Origin: Mytilus galloprovincialis
Lineage: Eukaryota > Mollusca > Bivalvia > Mytilida > Mytilidae
DNA: 64,000 nt
NCBI RefSeq assembly: GCF_965363235.1
Contig: NC_134850.1
Span: forward strand, 38,994,602 to 39,058,601
Reading direction: 5' to 3'
In this document: positions 36,401 through 51,400 of the stretch, piece after piece
Layout: each line of letters starts with the position of its first letter
Position numbering within the stretch: the first letter of the stretch is position 1
Program-made: the position numbers and the translations under genes
Notes under the pieces: model-generated
The model's database searches: none
What the model saw: the letters and a program-made list of their open reading frames with translations, nothing else
Told to the model about the DNA's origin: nothing

Positions 36401-39400
36401 TTCAGTAAAGTAAGATCTACAAACACATCACTATCACCAAAACACAATTATGTCATGAATTTATCTGTGTCCATTATTTAATATGCACAAGACCAAGGTG
36501 AGCGACACAGGCTCTTTAGAGCCTCTAGTTTAAATTATCTTTGTGTAGGTAAATGGGGAAAGATCCAAGTGTTACATTTTCGCGACGATTTATATTCTCT
36601 TTACATGAGGTTTCGGATTTAACGTCTTATTTTGACCGGACGCGCCTGCGAATTTATACATCCCGCATAGGTTCACCCCCGCATAGTCAAACAGACGCCT
36701 TAAGATATGTACGGCTAGTCGGAATAACCTATGTGACCATAGTAATATTCCCATTTTACAATTGGGGATTTAGTTTAGTATCTAAATATATAAAGGATAT
36801 AAACGTTTACCGTTAGTCTAAGAATTACAGTTAAAATATTAAAGCATGCAATCCAAGAGTTTAAATGCCTTGCTTGCCAACTTTGTTTGGTTGTTTGCTC
36901 ATGAATTGTTATTAAGATTGACACCTAAATACAATGGAGAGGCGGAGTAACAGTTTGTTTACTATATAAAAAAAGAGTTGATTGGACAATGGATATATTG
37001 GAAACAAGTTTAATATTCGTTGACCAATCTAACCTTTGTCTATAGTAAATAGACTGTTATACTCCACCAACCCATTGAAGTAAGGTGATAATCTTAATTA
37101 CAATGCATGAACAAACAACCAAACAAAGTTGGCAAGCAAGGCATTTAAACTCTTGGATTGCATGCTTTAATATTTAAACTGTAATGAGGGTATGGAATTT
37201 GATTATGAACAGAAACAGTCCTCACAACATCATGATATTCTACAGGTTGTTTTTTTAGAGACTAGTATTCAAAATTTTAGAAATGGTTACATGTGTTATG
37301 AATTATCTATATCTTTTAAATTATCTTTGTTTTCTGTAATTTGAATCCGCGCAAATGTAATACAATATTGGACGTAACCATATATTTGTGAATATAGTAA
37401 GCTATCATCTGACAGCAGAATTAACATTTTAAACCTGGAGCAAATATTTTCACACACATCTTCGAATATGTACATTTATGATGGAAAGACCCTCATTTAT
37501 TCTCTGAACAAAGAGTTTATAAGTTGTTTTTAATTTGTTTGTTTAATTGTTTTAGTTTTGGAAGAAATGATTTTTCTTAATGTATTCAATCTTGGAGAAA
37601 GAAAAATATTTACATTGTAAAGATTGCCAATGCCACAGTATATCAGACTGTTTTGGATTCAGACCTTTTACTTTTTACATACCAGTGACCTTCCTGTTAC
37701 CTTCCTGTTTGCAATAATTCAACAACAAAAAAATAATGTTGGTCAGTTTGATCGCTGTAGTTGTATTACGAATAATTTGAAAAATTCAATCATCAAGAAT
37801 TTAAATAACACCATTGATAGAGGTGATTTATACCATTCTATCATACATGTCATACTAGCCAATAGACAATAGATAAGAAATAAACCTCAAAGTTTAAATG
37901 GGAAAATTAGAAAAATCCGACACGCCTGTCGCTTTTCTTTTAATACACATTACTATGAGATCGAAATGTCAGACAATCAGTACGATTTAATTCCCTCAAT
38001 TGTGTTATCCACAGATAAACATGATAAAGTGAAAGAATATCTAATAGGAACATATTTTCCTAGTTGTTTTTATCGTCGAAAAAGCATTCCAGAAAAAAAG
38101 TCTAACACTAAGCAGCAAACGATACAAAACAAACTGTCGCAAAGTGATGAAAGATCTAATACAATGCTTAGAAATTTATCAAGAAAAATAACGACAATCC
38201 AAGTAATACAAATAGATATTTAGAAGAAAACTTGAGTGTTCTTGTGGTGAAGGATGGGAAGTTGCGGGAGATCAAATAAACGATTGATTGACCCTTTCAC
38301 AATTCCTTACTTTATAATGAAGAAGAAATAACGAAAAGTATGATGAACACAATTATGAATGTTTGTGTAGAAGAAAAATTGCTCGGGTTAATAGATATAA
38401 GATACAAATTTAAAAGATTAGAATAAATTCGTTATTATGTAAAATTTTCCTTCGTCCATCAACATATATTTAAGCAGGTTATCGTGTTGTGATACTTAAT
38501 AAAAGACTAAAAGACACATGTATTTACCGATCTTTGGGAACTTGAATCCAGATACAATTAGTTAAATCATTGTTTAATAGTCGATAACTCAATAAATGCT
38601 ATCATTACGGGAAATGATATATATATATATAAGGTTTAAATTAGTTTAAGTTAACCCCATATAGTTTTCAGTCTTATCCGTATTCGTATCAAAGTAGGGT
38701 AGGAGTCACATAGTAACATTGTATACACGTACAGTACTGAAACTGAGATTGAACTGATCATTACTTCCCAAAGCAGCATTAAATATTCCGGAATCGTATG
38801 ATGTTATTGTTTCAATAAATATAGTTTTTATAAGTACGTATACCATGAATCGCAAGTCGGAAATTAATCCTGAATATAACTATCTTAACGAACAAACCAT
38901 GGTATAAAATAAGTTACCATATCATAAATTTAAGATGACTCTGTCTGTCCGTCTGTTCGTCCAACACAAATTTTCGTCACACTTTTCTGAAGAACTACTG
39001 CACAGAATAACATTATATTTGATTCGTAACTTGACAGTGATAGTTTATAAGGTGTGAACTCTATTGTGTCTGTGAGAAACCCACTTCCTGTGCCGATACT
39101 TTAAAAAGTGTCATATTTTAAAAAAAAATGACAAAATTTCGTCACACATATATCCAATACAAGTCGCAATTTGAAAATGATAGAAGAATTGTAACGTGAA
39201 TGCGCTGTCGATACATACTTCCTGTTTTAAAAATACCGTAACTTACGAGTGGGGGTGAACATTTTACACACAAACGCTTCATTCTGTTTTACCTTGAATG
39301 ACCTGTTTTAAAATTATATTATCTTTTCGTTAATTAAGGCCGAAATATAAGGATCCCATAGTGTAAAATAACAGTGACTATGATGACAAACACTAAACTT

Positions 39401-42400
39401 AAGACTTTTAACCAATCAGCAAAAAAAAAAAAACACACACCCCCCAAAAAAAAACAACAACCCCACAATGTAATGGAAACTGATTAAACAATCGACGTCC
39501 AATCAACAAGTTTTTTTCCCATAAAAGTAACTTTTACAAGCACAGTAAGGTATAACAAATGAAGAGAGTTCAGAATTCATCACAAGGGTAATCTACGGTT
39601 ATGACATAAAACGTCATATTGAAGTAAATTTAAAAGTTAAAAGGTTATAATATACACGGAAGGACAGCGAATAAATAAACCGTATTGTTAAGTTTTATAG
39701 ATGTTTTCTGTGCTTCTTTGTTAAATGTTTGTTTGATTTGAAATTGTGACACAGTGATGACTGTTGTACCCATGTTTTTACAATTTTGCCTATTGTGTCT
39801 GTTTTATTCACGCGTCGTTGTAAATGGGATGGAATTTGATGCGACTGTCATACAAGTGAGAGGTTTATCACTATAAAACCAAGTTCAATCCATAAGAAAA
39901 TGCCTGTACCAAAGCAGGAATATGACAGTTGTTGTCCATTCGTTTGATGTGTTTTAACATTTGATTTTGCCATTTGATTAGGGATTTTCCGTTTTGAATT
40001 AGTGAATTAATAATTAGCATTTAGCAGCCAGTATGGTTCAATTCTGTCCAAAATAAGCTAAAAAACATTGATTATGAATTAGTCACTTCCAAGTGAATAA
40101 TTCGATCTCATTGAGTCCGTATTCATGTGAACTTCATTTTAATCCTTTAGCTCAAGATGGATAACACGTGAATTGTATGTGTAAAATTATTTAAAGGATG
40201 TCAACATTGAAAGTGAAACAAAGATAAATCATTTGATTGACTGAATCGATCCACACAAAATCATTCTTATACAGGTAAAAAGTAAAATCACAAAAATACT
40301 GAACTCAGAGGAAAATCAATTCGGAAAGTCCATAATCACATGGCAGAATCAAATAACAAAACGCATCAAAAACGAATGGACAAGAACTGTCATATTCCTG
40401 ACTTGGTACAGGCATTTTCAAATGTAGAAAATGGTGGATTACATCCCAGCTCCTTTGTTCTAACAGGGGTGATCTGAGCCGGATCACCCCTACCAGATCA
40501 CCCCAGTTTAAGTCTCTTTGTTATGCATGCTTTCCTTTGTTCTGTAACATTTTGGAGGGAATGTCAAATGCAGTATAAAACTTATAATTAATTATTCGGA
40601 CAAGACTATCTATCAAAATTCACGTAGAAAAAATCCAGTGTATATGCTGGGATTCGAACTCAAGACCTTTAGCATATCAAGCCACGACACATACCACTTC
40701 ACCAGGACGACTGGATACGAACTATCAGAAATTTAACATACTTAAAGTAAGCAAGATATTGTTATAACTGGGGCGAGTTGGCAGACCTTTACTCAGTTAC
40801 TCGTTCAATAAATGAGTTGTCAGACTGATTGTTCAATTTGATTTTACACTTTTTTAAAGTGGGGCGAGTCGGTTACAAGAGTGGTGCGATTTTTTCATAA
40901 AGTGGCGATATCGTGTGGGCCGATTGGTCAGTGGGGCGAGTTTACATTGTTTGATATCTACTCATCGTGTTAGGGGGTCATAAAGGGTATACATCACATA
41001 GTAATATATAAAGTATATAATAATGGTTGTGTAGCGTTCTAAACTAGATTTTATGAATTGTAAATGGTTTTTCGTCTAATCTAAAACAGCTGGGATGTAA
41101 AATAGTTATCCCATTCGGACTCGGCCATCGGGATGATCTTACACTGACACACCGCGTCCTTATGGGATAACTATTAATGATACACATTTATTTTTCATCT
41201 ATAAAATGAAATTAAATAGACCTAGAATAATCCAACAGCACGAGTTTGCTTAATCTGTTTATATCTATATTTATGTTTACCTCGCTTATATGGTCATCGC
41301 ATGACTTTAGAGGTCAACTCGATAATTAATTAGAAGCGTCTGGATTTAAACACACACGAAACGAATTCTACATATTTTCATGCTCGAGCCCTGTTTATTA
41401 TTCATTTTAGACTTTAAGTAGTTAGGATAAATGTTTTACATTGTTATAAATAAAATATGAAAATTTGATTAAAATCGTTGAACATGAATTTGACAGCTAG
41501 GGCCTCTTTAATATAAGAATATTAATCCATAAACTTGTTTTACACTATAATTTGTATAACCTATAGTACATGTATGTGTAGCTGATTGTTTTGTAATTGT
41601 ATTCTGTTTCAGTTTCTCGATGTGTGGTTGTTCTTGTTTTGAAATGAAAATCCCAGATTTTTATTCATCTTTTTGACACTGTATCATCGACTTCATACAT
41701 TCTTAATATGCCGTCTTTAATAAAAGCTAGTTTCATTTTTCTATATGATGTTACAAAAATCACCGTTTGATTAATATCTTCTATTAAATTACTGTTTGCT
41801 TAAATTTTTACGCATTGATTATTCTATTTTCCAGTTATAACCCCGATTACCATTACTGACGCACATGTGCAATTTGTTGATATAGATAAAACAACAGTTT
41901 CCTCTCCTGACGATGTAAATAAACCAAACTCAGTACCTAAAAAATGGACAAATCTGAAGGATCTGACCATTCTGGAGTTTAACGTTACCTCAATTTATAA
42001 AGTACCAGGAATTATACCTAAGTTTGGATATTATAATGTAACAAAACTTGATAAAGATAACATAAATGTTACAGAAGAATTTTATCATTTTGTTACCAAT
42101 TTTTCTTACGGTATAATCGGAGGAACGATGAGGGCTTTATACAAACAAGGTAAATTTACGTTTATTTCAATATGATCTATAAAAATCTCAACGGTAGATC
42201 GATCACTACTGATGAGACTTATACAGACAAAACCCTGTGAGTTCTATGCGCCTGTCATATAAATGAGAGGTTTAGCTAGCTATAAAACCATGGTTGAACC
42301 ACCATCTTCTACATAAGGAAATGCGTGTACCAAGTCAGGCATATGGCAGCTGTTTTCCATTCGGTTGATGTATTTGAATCTTGATTTCGCCATTTTATAA

Positions 42401-45400
42401 AGGATTTTCCGTTTTGAATTTTCCAGTTTTTTCCTTGTCAATAGATCCTAGAATTTTGTTTAGCACCATTTATAATAACAAGAAAACATACGGTTGATAT
42501 TTTTCCAATACAAAAAAATACAAAAAAAAAAAAAAAAACATACAAAGTCTCTCCACCCCCGAAAGAAAAATAGAGCTGACGAGCTTTATTTTGGATTATC
42601 TTAGCTCCAACTGTATATGATTAAGAAAAAAGTGAGTTCATTATAATATTATAATTTAAAATAAAACGTCCATATGCGTTTGTCTAAGAATACTAAATAT
42701 TTATCTTATTTCTAATTTTTCTACTTCGATAATGCTTGAGGATACTTTTTTGTTTGTAACCTCTATAAAGTGCACTATAACGTTTTTGGTCCAAACTATT
42801 TTTTTCTAACAGTCTGTTTAAGCACATGGTGCCTATAGTATATTAATAAGTACTGCTGTTGGTTTACTAGCGATACCTTGGGTACTATTTGCCTAGTAGA
42901 TAGAACTTCGTTATCAATTTGAATTAGATAGCACATACTACACTGTTTTCCTGAAACACTCATTGCGTACAAGGAAATCATATAAAATATTTTTTCTCTA
43001 GGAAACAAAGATGTAAAATCACTGTTTAAGAAAACAGAATGTAACGACAAATGTAATCAAGATACACCCTGCAATGTGAATTCTGCGTATCGCTGTGAAA
43101 GTGGTAAAGTATCGGTAGACCATTTGCGTCCTTTTTTGCACAATGATTGGTAAGTAAAACTACTTTTAATAATTGATCGATTTGTTTTGTTTTCTTAAAA
43201 GAAATACTAATATTTTCATTTCTGAATCAAAACAATCTTGTACCTTCGTATTTTTTTTGTACAATGAATAATATGGGTTTACAAACAGAAAGTTCATATA
43301 TACAAGTATCACACACTTTTAAATTTTAATTAAATTTGAAAACCTGTATTAATCACCTTTTATTTCACTATCTTTAAATGTGGCATTCGCTGAAAAAAAT
43401 CGCGTTTACCAAATTTGACTGGAATTCTCATATTTGATTTCTTACATACTAATTAGGTTTGGCTTTTATAATATTTTGATATGAGCGTCACTTATGAGTC
43501 TTATTTGGACGAAACCACGTCTGGCGTACTAAATTATAATCCTGGTACCTTTGATAACTATTTACACCACTGGGTCGATGCCACTGCTGGTGGACGTTTC
43601 GTCCCCGAGGGTATCACCAGCTCAGTAGTCAACACTTCGGTGTTGACATGAATATCAATAATGTGGTCATTTTTATAAATTTCCTGTGTACAAAACTTTG
43701 AATTTTTCGAAAAACTAAGGATTTTCATATCCCAGGCATTCGATAACCTTAGCCGTATTTGGCACAACTTTTTGGAAATTTGGATCCTCAATGCTCTTCA
43801 ACTTTGTAATTGTTTGACTTTATAATATTTTGATATGAGCGTCACTGATGAGTCTTATGTGGACGAAACGCGCGTTTGGCGTACTAAATTATAATCCTGG
43901 TATCTTTGATAACTATTATCAACAGTACCAGGCTTATAATTTGGTAAACAAGACGCGCGTTTCGTCTATATAAGACTGATCAGTGACGCTCTGATCAAAA
44001 TAGTTGAATGGCCGAACAAGTATAAAGTTGAAAAGCATTGAGGAACAAAAATCCTAAAAGATGTGCCAAAATACGGCTAATGTAATCTATACCTTGGATA
44101 AGAAACTCCTTAGTTTCAAGTTTAATCACCAAAACAATGATTTCCGAGGAAAATTTAAAACGGAAAGTCAAAAATCAAATGGCAAAATCAAAAGCTCAAA
44201 CACATCAAACGAATGGATAACAACAGTATGTCGAATAATTAATACATTTGTAAACAGTAAATTTACAAAAACGACTATATAATTGTTATTCATGTCAACA
44301 CCGAAGTGCTGACTACTGGGCTGGTGATACGCTAGGGGACAAAATGTCCACTAGTTGAGGCATCGACCCAGTGGTGTAAATAGTTATCAAAGGCACCAGG
44401 CTTAATATTTATAGGTAAAAAACGTATTTCCCAGTTATAAAGAGTCTAAAATATACAATTTATAATGTATGGACTCGATGATATGTATCATCATGTTGTG
44501 TGTATATCAGTCTAGTCGTCATCGAATTAACCATCGAGGTGACCTTCGAAGACTCCCGATATAAACATATATTGATATAAAAGATATAAATATATATTTT
44601 TCTAGGTCTGTTTGATTTCATATTATAACCTTAGGTTAAAACAATGTGTTAAATTAAGGTTCATCTAAAGAAATAAAAAAATATGGACCTTTTTAAACCC
44701 AAACATCTACTACGAGTACAGACACACTGATACATCTAGTAAAGTTTTAAGGCATATTGCAAGACCTATAGATATAAAATAATATGAAGTCTATGTTTCA
44801 GAAATAATAATTACTTACCCGGATTTTGATGTGCATTTTCCCCGGTCTGCAGAAGACAGAAAAATAAACAAACACATGAGTTTCATTTGATACGGTCCAC
44901 TCAGTTACACAGTTCTAATCATCTATTGTTTACAGGAGTCAATCTATTGTCCATCTAAATCAATACTTCTCACAACAATGATTAAATGAGGGGAGCTTCT
45001 CAAACGTTTTCCCAAATTAGTTTACTTTTGCACCTTTTGCAGGAATGAAAAAAAAATGAATAGCAAAATACAGAACAGTTTATATTTTTTCTGAAACATA
45101 AAATGCATTAAAAATTTTATAATCTAGGTCATGCCATGCCTTAAAATTCTTTGCAGGTGCACTGGTTTGTCTGTACTCTGAGTGAATTCGTTGTGTAAAT
45201 ACGGCCATATTAGCCAAAAGGTTATCGTCCTTTTTACCTGTAGAATAATGAGTTTTAGCGGATCGCTGTTTCACGTCGAACACGTTTAGTTCGTGCGAAT
45301 CCCATCTCTAGCTAAGATGATCAATTTAAGGTCACATAAGGAGTATGTACCCTTATGTTGATTCAATGCTAAACAAATGGAAATTTTATATAAAATCCAC

Positions 45401-48400
45401 AGCATTTCCCTTTGTACTCTAATATTTGGTAATTCGATGATACTTGATAGATAGAGGATTATTGCATGCAGTGCTAGCAATGATTTTCTTAAAACAAGTT
45501 TATAAATTAAGATATTGGTTAAAACAAATATCAATATGGACCAATTCAAGTACATCTTCTAAGGTGCGCTCAACTTTAGTGACTCATCAAGGTGTTTTGG
45601 AATTTAAAGGTTGTTTAGGACTTTTTGTAAACATCATAGAAACACAAGTCAGTGATCTATGTTTTAAATCTACTAACAAAATCTCTGTATTAAAGTCTGT
45701 GGATTTTCTACAAAAATCTTGGTTTTATTTTTACCAAATTCTTTTCTTCTACTAAATGCAATTAAATTATGAATAATAATGCTTTGCACGAAGTTTCCCC
45801 TTGGTATATTTACAAATTGGCCCATCTCTATTATTCATTATCTTTGCTGTTTTGATACTATTGCAGTTTGAAAATTTCGTAATTCACAGGCCACAGAAGG
45901 GGTAATAAACCTTAATTCGGATCTAATAAATCTATTCAAATGAATAATTCACCAGCTCACTTTGAAAAATTTGAACAAAGCTGACTTTCAATAGCGAATT
46001 AGTATTTCACTTTTTCACTTTCATTAATGATTGAACAATAAACGGATAAATATTTTAAATCGAACATATTGATCAAGAGTACTGCTGCTTTTGCCTGAAT
46101 ATACATTGAATGTTTGGTCACTGTTCTTTCAAACGAATAACACCTTTTTGTATATTTAAAAAAACCAGCAAATAAATGTTTTACATACAACCTATTGATA
46201 AATAATCACAGTCAATTATTATGCATAGACTAAAAGCTTAGAATAAATAAAAGTTGTATAAAAAAATGAGTCAATTTAACGTCATACGATCTCCGGTGAA
46301 TAGTTGTCTAATTAACAATCATACCATATCTTCTCTTTGTTTTAGTGATAAGCATGCGTAATGCTTTTTTTTTCTAGAAACCATTTATATATATATATAA
46401 ATCGTCACTGGTTCAGAGGTACTTATAATATAATTATTTCTGTGACACACTATTTGTATGACCATTTACAATAGATAATTCAGCTGATCTGTCCATCTAT
46501 TCTTCATGCCTTATATATCATGTACTGTGTTACGACGCTTGATTGAAACTGACGAGTAAAGGTAACACCTGGCCACCGATAGCTTTATTATTTTTATAAA
46601 GCCTAGGTTGTCGGATACAATGCAAGGAGATCTGGTGCCATGATATCTCAAAAGCATGAGTTTCAATCCCGGCGAGGGAAGAACAAAAATTGCTAAAGCA
46701 AATTTACAGATCTAACATTGTTAGGCTGATGTTTAGACTAATTATATATACAGAATGTATTTTAAGCCGTATATCACCATCACTGCTGGTGACCCGATGG
46801 ATAAAATATGTTGTAGATTCGTCACTGGTTCAGACGTACTTATTTATATATTCATTTTCTTCGAACAAGTATACAATTTTTAAGGAACCAGCTAAAGCCT
46901 GTCCCCCTCAACCGCCCCCCCTTCCGTGCGATATTTGTTTTCACTGTGTTGAAGACCCGTCGTTGGCCTAAAGTTGTTTTCTGTTTCTTGGTCGGGTTGT
47001 TGTCTTTTTGACACATTCCATGTTTCCATTCTCGATTTCAATGTATAAAAGATGTTAATATCTGTTTCATTTTGAATTAATGTGTGAATGTGAATGTTTT
47101 TTTGTTTTTCTTTCTGAGATGCATTTTTTTTAGCTAATCGGTAGAAATTGAAAATCATCGAACACTCTTACCACTGGTAATTTGGTATTCCCTTATTTGG
47201 ATCTCCGGGTTAATCGCCTCTCTTCGTCACTATTGTTTTCTTAATTTTTATTTTTCAAGTCATCTTGTCATGTGTATAAGTGGTTCTGATACATGTAATC
47301 AATAAAATAAGGAAACAAAAAATAAATGCGATGTTGTTTAATTATAGGCTTAATGTAACCGTTTCACTTCAAAATGGTGGATTTTTAATATATGAAAACA
47401 GAGACGACAGAAAAAGTTTCAATGACAAAGAGGAATGGACAATTACCAACAAGGTTTATTTAAAAGGACTACAGACAACAGAATCATATATTTTTCACTG
47501 GGATACTGATCCGCCGTACTATAGTTGCATAAAGCTGTCTACGTTATGTCTTTCTCCGCTGCCTGTTTATGTACCTGATATTTCGAAAATTGTACGTATT
47601 ATGTTGTAGGACCTGCTGTAGCAAATTAAATGTTATATGTTTGTGTGTACTTATATTGTACATATTTATATCACTACGTAACAGTAAAAAGAGAACCACA
47701 ATAACTACGAGTTGTTTGTTTTCAAAATACATGTACATCCTATTTTTGTTTCCTGTTTTTTGTAACTAGTATGATGAATTACACCAGTTTCAATAAATCT
47801 TTTTTATGGTCTCTCGGTCTCTCATTGCACTCGAATCTTTAAAAAAACATTTGCAATGAATTAGCTGATAACATTATGATTAAATGTAAAGAGTGCAAGT
47901 ATATATGAAGCATTGTGCATGTGATTCAAACACGCGTGTAAAAATACAGGAAACTCTTCAGGTTTTATATCAAATTAAAGAAACAAAAACACACACGCTC
48001 TATTAACGAAACAGGTGAAATGAGCAATTATTATTTGCCACATAGTTATGAAATTGCAGCTAAATTGTGACTTAATGTTATGTTTTTTAATAGGGGGTTA
48101 TTAATATCCATTGGAAAAGATGGTCGGATGATCTGTCAGGAATAGATTATTATAATATTGAAGTATATAAAATGCATCCGGTAGGAAATGGGACTGAAGA
48201 AAATGAAATCGTAGAATTGCTTGAACTTGCTGTGAAACAAACTGGTATTAGAAATCTATCGGTAAGTCTTATTACTAGTAATTAAAAAAATGTACCTTTT
48301 CTTTTCCGAATTGCATATGAGTAATTATTTTTTATGCCCCACCTACGATAGTAGAGGGGCATTATGTTTTCTGGTCTGTGGCTCCGTTCGTCTGTGCGTC

Positions 48401-51400
48401 CGTCTGTGCGTCCGTCCGTTCAGGTTAAAGTTTTTGGTCAAAGTAGTTTTTGATGAAGCTGAAGTCTAATCAACTTGAAACTTAGTAGACTTGTTGCTTA
48501 TGATATGATCTTTCTAATTTTAAAGCCAAATTAGACTTTTGACCCCAATTTCACGGTCCACTGAACATAGAAAATGAAAGTGGGATTTTCAGGTTAAAGT
48601 TTTTGGTCAAGGTAGTTTTTGATAAAATTGAAGTTCAATCAACTTGAAACTTAGTACATATGTTTTTAATACCAAATTAGATTATTACCCAATTTCACGG
48701 TCCATGGAACATGGAAAAGGGTAGTGCGAGTGGGGCATCCATGTACTTTGGACACATTCTTGTTTTAAATTTTATTACCAATTAAGTCAGTCTTTTTAGT
48801 CAAAATTTTGAGGAAATGAGTAAGAGGTACATGAACTGATTTTTTCCAGAAACATGCACATCCCATACCATTTCTTTCTTTTCAAATTTCTTAAAAATGT
48901 TTTTTTTTTTCAACCATTTATAACAAAAAAGTTGAAATAATATGCATTTTGTTCTAAAAATGAAAAAAAATCACAAATTTCTAAAATAGACAGCATGGTA
49001 AATTTGACACACAAAAGCATCAAAATATGATAAAACTTTCTTATATTAACAACTACCTATAGTTTTTGTAAGTTAAATTTATTCACATTGGTCCACTTCA
49101 TCTTTATAAGAATTATGAACAAAAAATTAATTGAGGAACTGTAATTTTTATCATGAAAATAGCCCCGAAAAAGGTAAAAATTGATGAAAATTGGAAAAAT
49201 CATCAAAATTGGATACTTTCAAAGGGCAAAAGTAGCAAAAAAGAAGTGCACCACGATATGATTTTTTGTTCGCCAAACATTTTCTTACAGTCATATAAAT
49301 CCAAAAATCAGGTTATAAAAAAAGTTTAATTCTATAAATGTTTGGCTCCTCAGAGGTGTACATCCTTAAGTTCACTTTTCCCAAAAAGTCTTGCGAGCTT
49401 TTGTCATTAATTGGTGTCTGTCTGTCGTCGTTTGTTGTCCGCAGTCGTAAATTTTAGAAAAAAAAATCTTCTTTTCTGAAATATCTGGACCAATCGATAC
49501 CAAATGTGATCAGGTAATAAATGATATTTTCATGATCTTGTTAAAACAGTTGTATCCGGATATTTGAAACATCAACAAACATGGCATCGGTTTGCTAAAA
49601 AAGAAAAGAACATAGGAGCCAAATGTTTTTGTTTGGTTTAGATCTTAAAAATCAGTAACAACAACATTGCTATTAGGAGATAACTGTATGTATTTTAAGC
49701 TCCGACGGCATCAATTGGTGATTTGATGGTCGCAAATCAAGTTTACTGGCGACGCGTTAGCGGAGACAGTAAACGGGTATTTGCGACCGTCAAATCCCCA
49801 ATTGATGCCGTCGGAGCTTAAAATACAATATTGTTATCTCCATTCTGATGAAACTGACAGAAAACAACGTTAAAACATGTAATTAAAATTTTGCATATGC
49901 CGTCTGCGCTTGCGCGTACGCCTTATAGCATCAATTGTCAATTGATGCCATGTAAGAAAGTGACGTTATCCAATCAAAATGAACGTTACAAACGTTGTTG
50001 CATTAGAATTGACAATACAATCAGGTGATTAAGGTATATCACTTATAAAATTGTCAAAAAACATCTGACAACGTTTTTTTCTTTCGAGTCTTTGTCTTTT
50101 AATGTATTTTTAGCTCACCTGGCCCAAATGGCCAAGTGAGCTTTTCCCATCACTTTGCGTCCGGCGTCCGTCGTCGTTAACTTTTACAAAAATCTTCTCC
50201 TCTGAAACTACTGAGCCAAATTAAACCAAACTTGGCCACAATCATTATTGGGATATCTAGTTTAAAAAATGTGTGGCGTGACCCCGCCAACCAACCAATA
50301 TGGCCGCCATGGCTAAAAATAGAACATAGGGGTAAAATGCAGTTTTTGGCTTATAACTCAAAAACCAAAGCATTTAGAGCAAATCTAACATGAAAGTTAA
50401 ATTGTTTATCAGGTCAAGATCTATCTGCCTTGAAATTTTCAGATGAATCGGACAACCCGTTGTTGGGTTGCTACCCCTGAATTGGTAATTTTAAGGAAAT
50501 ATTGCTGTTTTTGGTTATTATCGTGAATATTATTATAGATAGAGATAAACTGTAAACAGCAATAATGTTCAGCAAAGTAAGATTTACAAATAAGTCAACA
50601 TGACCGAAATGGTCAGTTGACCCCTTTAGGAGTGATTGCCCTTTATAGTCAATTTTTAACCATTTTTCGTAAATCTTAGTAATCTATTACAAAAAAAATC
50701 TTCTTTTCTGAAACTACATGGCCAAATTAATCCGAACTTGGCCACAATCATCTTTGGGGTATCTAGTTTAAAAAAATGTGTGGGGTGACCCGGCCAACAA
50801 ATCAAGATGGCCGCCACAGCTAAAAATAGAACATAGGGGTAAAATGCAGTTTTTGGCTTATATTTCTGAAACCAAAGCATTTAGAGCAAATCTGACATGG
50901 GATAAAATTGTTTATCAGGTCAAAATCTATCTGCTCTGAAATTTTCAGATGAATCGGACAACCCATTTGCTGTTTTTGTTTATTATCTTGAATATTATTA
51001 TAGATAGAGATAAACTGTAAACAGCAATAATGTTCAGCAAAGTAAGATTTACAAATAAGTCAACATGACCAAAATGGTCAATTGACCCCCTAAGGAGTTA
51101 TTGTCCTTTATAGTCAATTTTTAACCATTTTCATAAAATTTGTAAATTTTTATTAACATTTTCCACTGAAACTACTGGGCCAAGTTCATTATAGATAGAG
51201 ATAATTGTAAGCAGCAAGACTGTTTAGTAAATTAAGATGTACAAACACATCACCATCACCAAAACACAATTTTGTCATGAATCCATCTGCTTTTTTTGTT
51301 TAATATTCACATAGACCAAGGTGAGCGACACAGGCTCTTTAGAGCCTCAAATTTGTTAACGCACTCATTTGTACAATTAATTCCAGATTTTGTGTATCTT

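Noticed and set aside
45080..45755. Overlapping ORFs on both strands in intron 9
   Set aside because: Only one strand could be coding, neither has a recognised domain, and no splice sites fit the gene's phases.
46892..47158. 88-residue minus ORF
   Set aside because: It is the antisense of the Penelope-like tail, and the same 'KRQQPD' words occur at other tail copies (for example 61463-61696).
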